Positions 20,411 through 22,614 of a stretch of DNA of 22,614 bases are shown here, piece after piece. This DNA is from Clostridiales bacterium (GTDB lineage: Bacteria; Bacillota; Clostridia; Oscillospirales; Acutalibacteraceae), in assembly GCA_019418545.1 (NCBI GenBank), contig DYBQ01000025.1, forward strand, positions 2,945 to 25,558, in the 5' to 3' direction. Within the stretch, counting starts at the first letter, position 1. Every line of letters starts with the position of its first letter. The position numbers and the translations under genes are program-made. The notes below the pieces were generated by a model that searched no databases, was not told the origin of the DNA, and was given only the letters and a program-made list of their open reading frames with translations.

Positions 20411-21052
20411 TTAATACTCGACTGTGATTTCCGTCAGCGCATTGGATACGGAAAGCGCAGAATCAATATCTACCATGAACCCATTGATTTCCTTTTCCAG
20501 CCGCTCCATTTCAGCCTTGATTCCAATGGGGTCAACGATTTCAAAAGTTTGCGCCGCAATAAAATCAGCTCGTGTCTTTTTGATATCCTCGGAAGCGTTC
20601 TTCATGTCGGTGTTTCCATACAAGGATTTGATATATTCATCAGCACGCATCTCCAGCATCTCTCCATTGTTCTGATTTGCCTCATTGCGTGCTGCACGGT
20701 TATCCCGCTCCAGTCGCTTGAGCAGCGTTTGCAGCATCTGAATACCGTGGTTTTTCATTTCGATTGCCTCGGCAACCGTGTACTCTTTCCCGCCAACCGT
20801 AACTTTAGTCACAGCATTGGAAAGCACAACCGCACGCTTAATGGCGTCGCGGCGCTTGATGAGGTCAGTCACCCTCTGATAACCGGATTTGATTTCATCG
20901 CAGTATGCAGCCACCGTCATTCCGTTTACTTTGTCATTGGAATGCTTATTGGCAAACACATACTCCGTTTCCCCGATGCATTTGGTGATGCGTGCGTCCA
21001 GAGTTTTCAGCTCGCACAGCGCCTTATGGATTGTCATTTTTTCAGTGGTCAT
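20411..21052 (-). CDS. Conserved phage hypothetical protein, 213 aa
   Basis: Start MTTEKMTIHKALCELKTLDARI at ATG 21052 with AAAGGAG upstream; a longer reading to 21088 would overlap the HU gene's tail. The body is helical and charged: KRRDAIKRAVVLSNAVT (about 65-81), then VTVGGKEYTVAEAIEMKNHG and a long coiled coil (QTLLKRLERDNRAARNEANQN). The combination is one I recognise from many Bacillota phages, but its function is unknown to me. No membrane segment or catalytic motif. HU lies immediately upstream, so the two probably share a transcript. Confidence 0.82.
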   Translation of the reverse strand: MTTEKMTIHKALCELKTLDARITKCIGETEYVFANKHSNDKVNGMTVAAYCDEIKSGYQRVTDLIKRRDAIKRAVVLSNAVTKVTVGGKEYTVAEAIEMKNHGIQMLQTLLKRLERDNRAARNEANQNNGEMLEMRADEYIKSLYGNTDMKNASEDIKKTRADFIAAQTFEIVDPIGIKAEMERLEKEINGFMVDIDSALSVSNALTEITVEY

Positions 21053-21084
21053 AAACCTTACTCCTTTAACTTTAAGAATTGATA

Positions 21085-21366
21085 TCACTTGCCCGACTCA
21101 ATAAGAGTTTTGAGAACTTTGCCAGGCTTAAAACTTGGAACCTGTTTCGCAGGAATCGGAACTGGCACATTTGCCCGTGGATTTCTACCTGTTCGCGGCG
21201 CTCGATGCTTTACCTCAAAGGTTCCAAAGTTCGCGATTTGAACCTTATCGCCGGCGGCCAGCGCCTCAGTGATGATTTGGAAAACTGCATCAAGCATGAC
21301 TTCCGAATCCTTTTTCATAAACCCTGTTCTCTGTGATAGGATATTTACCATCTCATCCTTGTTCAT
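21085..21366 (-). CDS. HU-family DNA-binding protein
   Basis: 93 aa, starting MNKDEMVNILSQRTGFMKKD at ATG 21366 with AAGGAGG upstream. The HU/IHF fold is clear: N-terminal helices, then VQIANFGTFEVKHRAPRTGRNP with the DNA-bending arm (RAPRTGRNPRANVPVPIP) and the C-terminal FKPGKVLK. It binds DNA as a dimer and bends it; phage-encoded HU proteins help compact or replicate the genome. 32 bases separate it from the 213-aa gene. A hairpin lies in its leader. Confidence 0.95.
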   Translation of the reverse strand: MNKDEMVNILSQRTGFMKKDSEVMLDAVFQIITEALAAGDKVQIANFGTFEVKHRAPRTGRNPRANVPVPIPAKQVPSFKPGKVLKTLIESGK

Positions 21367-21406
21367 TGGAACCTCCTTCTTAGCAGAATATCCTCGAAGA
21401 TAAAGA

Positions 21407-21438
21407 GCCGGATATCCACACCAAGTGACACATCCGGC
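21407..21438. other. Hairpin in the HU leader
   Basis: GCCGGAT/ATCCGGC with an 18-base loop, between the lipoprotein stop and the HU start. On the minus strand it is followed by TCTTTATCTT; it may be a weak terminator for the lipoprotein transcript or a leader element. Confidence 0.4.
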
Positions 21439-21506
21439 CATTGACAAGAGCACTTTCTGCACACCGACTCATACTGCCGGCAAAGTTGTCTGCAAATCCA
21501 GCTCAT

Positions 21507-21770
21507 TTACTCGTTCATCAATACAATGTTGGAACTGTGAACCAGATAAGTAGTCCCGTCAATCACGACCTGAATCTGGTCGCCGTCCTCATAATCTTTC
21601 CATGAACTCACGGTTCCGGAAATAATCGACCCATCCGGCATAGAGATAATTGCACGGTCAAAAGTGTAGGTTGTATCGAACAACTGTCGATTCCCACACC
21701 CTGATAGTGTACCGAGAATCAACAGGGCGGCTGCAACAACAAAACCAAACCATTTCACGCGCTTTTCCAT
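21507..21770 (-). CDS. Small lipoprotein, 87 aa
   Basis: ATG 21770 has GGGGAGG upstream. A lipoprotein signal is plain: KR at the N-terminus, a hydrophobic helix (FVVAAALLILGTL) and the lipobox LSGC, so the mature protein would be lipid-anchored outside the membrane. The mature part (TTYTFDRAIISMPDGSII, then VIDGTTYLVHSSNIVLMNE) is a small beta-rich domain I have seen in other Clostridia phage lipoproteins. Phage lipoproteins often block superinfection, but no such role can be shown here. Confidence 0.85.
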   Translation of the reverse strand: MEKRVKWFGFVVAAALLILGTLSGCGNRQLFDTTYTFDRAIISMPDGSIISGTVSSWKDYEDGDQIQVVIDGTTYLVHSSNIVLMNE

Positions 21771-21772
21771 AA

Positions 21773-21892
21773 TCAAACCTCCCCATATTGTTCAAGCTCT
21801 TTTCTGGCCTCCCGCATAGTGTCAGCGGAAAACTGAAACTTCCCATTCAGAAAAACCTCGATATGCCCATCTACATATCGGAACTCATACAT
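21773..21892 (-). CDS. Tiny conserved protein, 39 aa
   Basis: ATG 21892 with GAGGTGG upstream opens MYEFRYVDGHIEVFLNGKFQ, then FSADTMREARKELEQYGEV: a short beta hairpin followed by a helix, a layout typical of small phage proteins. Upstream in-frame codons to 21955 lie in the neighbouring gene's tail and are rejected. It ends two bases before the lipoprotein start. Confidence 0.65.
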   Translation of the reverse strand: MYEFRYVDGHIEVFLNGKFQFSADTMREARKELEQYGEV

Positions 21893-21902
21893 AATGACCA
21901 CC

Positions 21903-22445
21903 TCAATCTTCCCACTCGCGGCTGATAACGAAATCGTACCGCTCCGTGATATCATCGATGTAGTTGTTGTCCGGGTTATAAATCAGGTAGGTCAAAATTA
22001 CCGTTCCATCACAATACTCCTGGTCAATGGAACGGTAGCTGATATAGTTATAATTTTTATCGGCGGCATTCAATATTGCGCCATCGCCGGTCTGCCCATT
22101 TGTGACAAATCCGATGCAACGCTCAATGATTGTGGTTCCTTTTCTGGACTCCAAAATATCTGCTGTCAGCTCGGAAGAATCATACAGCTCATAATTCGTC
22201 AGCCCATTTTCCTCCATCTCCGAAAGGAACAGCTCTTCTGTTTCGAGATAATCCACCTCTTCCAAACGGATTGCGCTGTTCTGCGTCTGCCTGAACTCCA
22301 GCCAATACCCGGTACCATCTTCAAATGTAATTTGAGCACCATAATCTGTGATGTCCAAATCCACATGACCAGGGTCGATTTCTCCACTGGAAACCCCAGC
22401 CGACATAAGGAGCGCCATCAACATTGCGAACAGTTTGACCATCAT
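21903..22445 (-). CDS. Secreted hypothetical protein, 180 aa
   Basis: Starts MMVKLFAMLMALLMSAGVSS with AGGAGG upstream: an N-terminal signal peptide with probable cleavage after SAGVSS. The mature part is acidic and beta-rich (VDLDITDYGAQITFEDGTGYW), with the segments YLETEELFLSEMEENGLTNYEL and GTVILTYLIYNPDNNYIDDI. It is unrelated to known toxins or lysins as far as I can tell. Forms an apparent operon with the 39-aa and lipoprotein genes; a cell-surface role is likely. Confidence 0.8.
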   Translation of the reverse strand: MMVKLFAMLMALLMSAGVSSGEIDPGHVDLDITDYGAQITFEDGTGYWLEFRQTQNSAIRLEEVDYLETEELFLSEMEENGLTNYELYDSSELTADILESRKGTTIIERCIGFVTNGQTGDGAILNAADKNYNYISYRSIDQEYCDGTVILTYLIYNPDNNYIDDITERYDFVISREWED

Positions 22446-22614
22446 ACGAAAGCCTCCTTGATTGTTTAATGGGGAGGGATTTCACCTCAATAAAAACCGG
22501 TCATGACTCCGATTTTATTTTCCATCTCTAATCCCCCAAAGGATGCACTTTTATCTACGCCGAAGCGTTACCCACGCAGAGGCAGCATTTCCCCCACTTG
22601 ACCACATTAAGAAT
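22446..22614. other. No gene seen at right edge
   Basis: 169 bases upstream of the secreted-protein gene with only a short palindrome GTCATGAC. No tRNA, open frame or convincing promoter is visible; a gene could begin just outside. Confidence 0.3.

Noticed and set aside
1..22614. CRISPR arrays, insertion sequences
   Set aside because: No regular repeat-spacer series, transposase gene or terminal inverted repeats with target duplications are visible.

Overview
The window reads as part of a large phage (or phage-like plasmid) of a Bacillota host, probably a gut Clostridia. Support for this: strong AGGAGG-type ribosome binding sites before almost every gene, dense small acidic hypothetical genes, a dispersed set of tRNA genes, nucleic-acid repair enzymes and an HU protein. 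Every gene I can support is on the minus strand, so transcription runs from high to low coordinates. No virion structural gene is recognisable, and the host assignment is inference.

Layout from low to high coordinate. 1-6071: an RNA end-repair and ligation block (DRB0094-type RNA ligase cut by the window edge, RtcB, ATP-dependent ligase) with an SPFH membrane protein and small hypotheticals. 6072-6409: a gene-free interval filled by long hairpins. 6410-7628: two phage hypotheticals. 7657-9061: eight canonical tRNA genes (one with an unusual long variable arm), two tRNA-like elements with missing or degenerate anticodon arms, and spacers carrying perfect hairpins. 9067-10224: a small methyltransferase-like protein and a metallophosphoesterase. 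10298-12071: a retron-like reverse transcriptase flanked on both sides by two homologous structured non-coding elements. 12072-16774: an apparent ubiquitin-like conjugation cluster: E1/ThiF-like protein, JAMM/JAB isopeptidase, a 492-residue protein whose C-terminus has an E2-like His/Cys signature, a small ubiquitin-like protein and a conserved companion, plus a DUF6273-like protein downstream of the E1. tRNA-Leu and tRNA-Glu genes lie within or beside it. 17003-17662: a second DUF6273-like protein whose C-terminus and downstream GAAA-loop hairpin look like a diversity-generating retroelement target; no template repeat was found in the window. 17690-20410: more hypotheticals, tRNA-Ser, tRNA-Ala, another tRNA-like element and structured RNA. 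20411-22445: a phage hypothetical, HU, a lipoprotein, a tiny protein and a secreted protein.

The most notable systems are the reverse transcriptase with two paired ncRNAs that share conserved ends but have unrelated centres, the compact E1/E2-like/JAB/Ubl operon, and the putative hypervariable target. RNA ligase, RtcB and the phosphoesterase together suggest a phage that repairs broken tRNA and carries many replacement tRNAs, consistent with countering host anticodon nucleases (inference).
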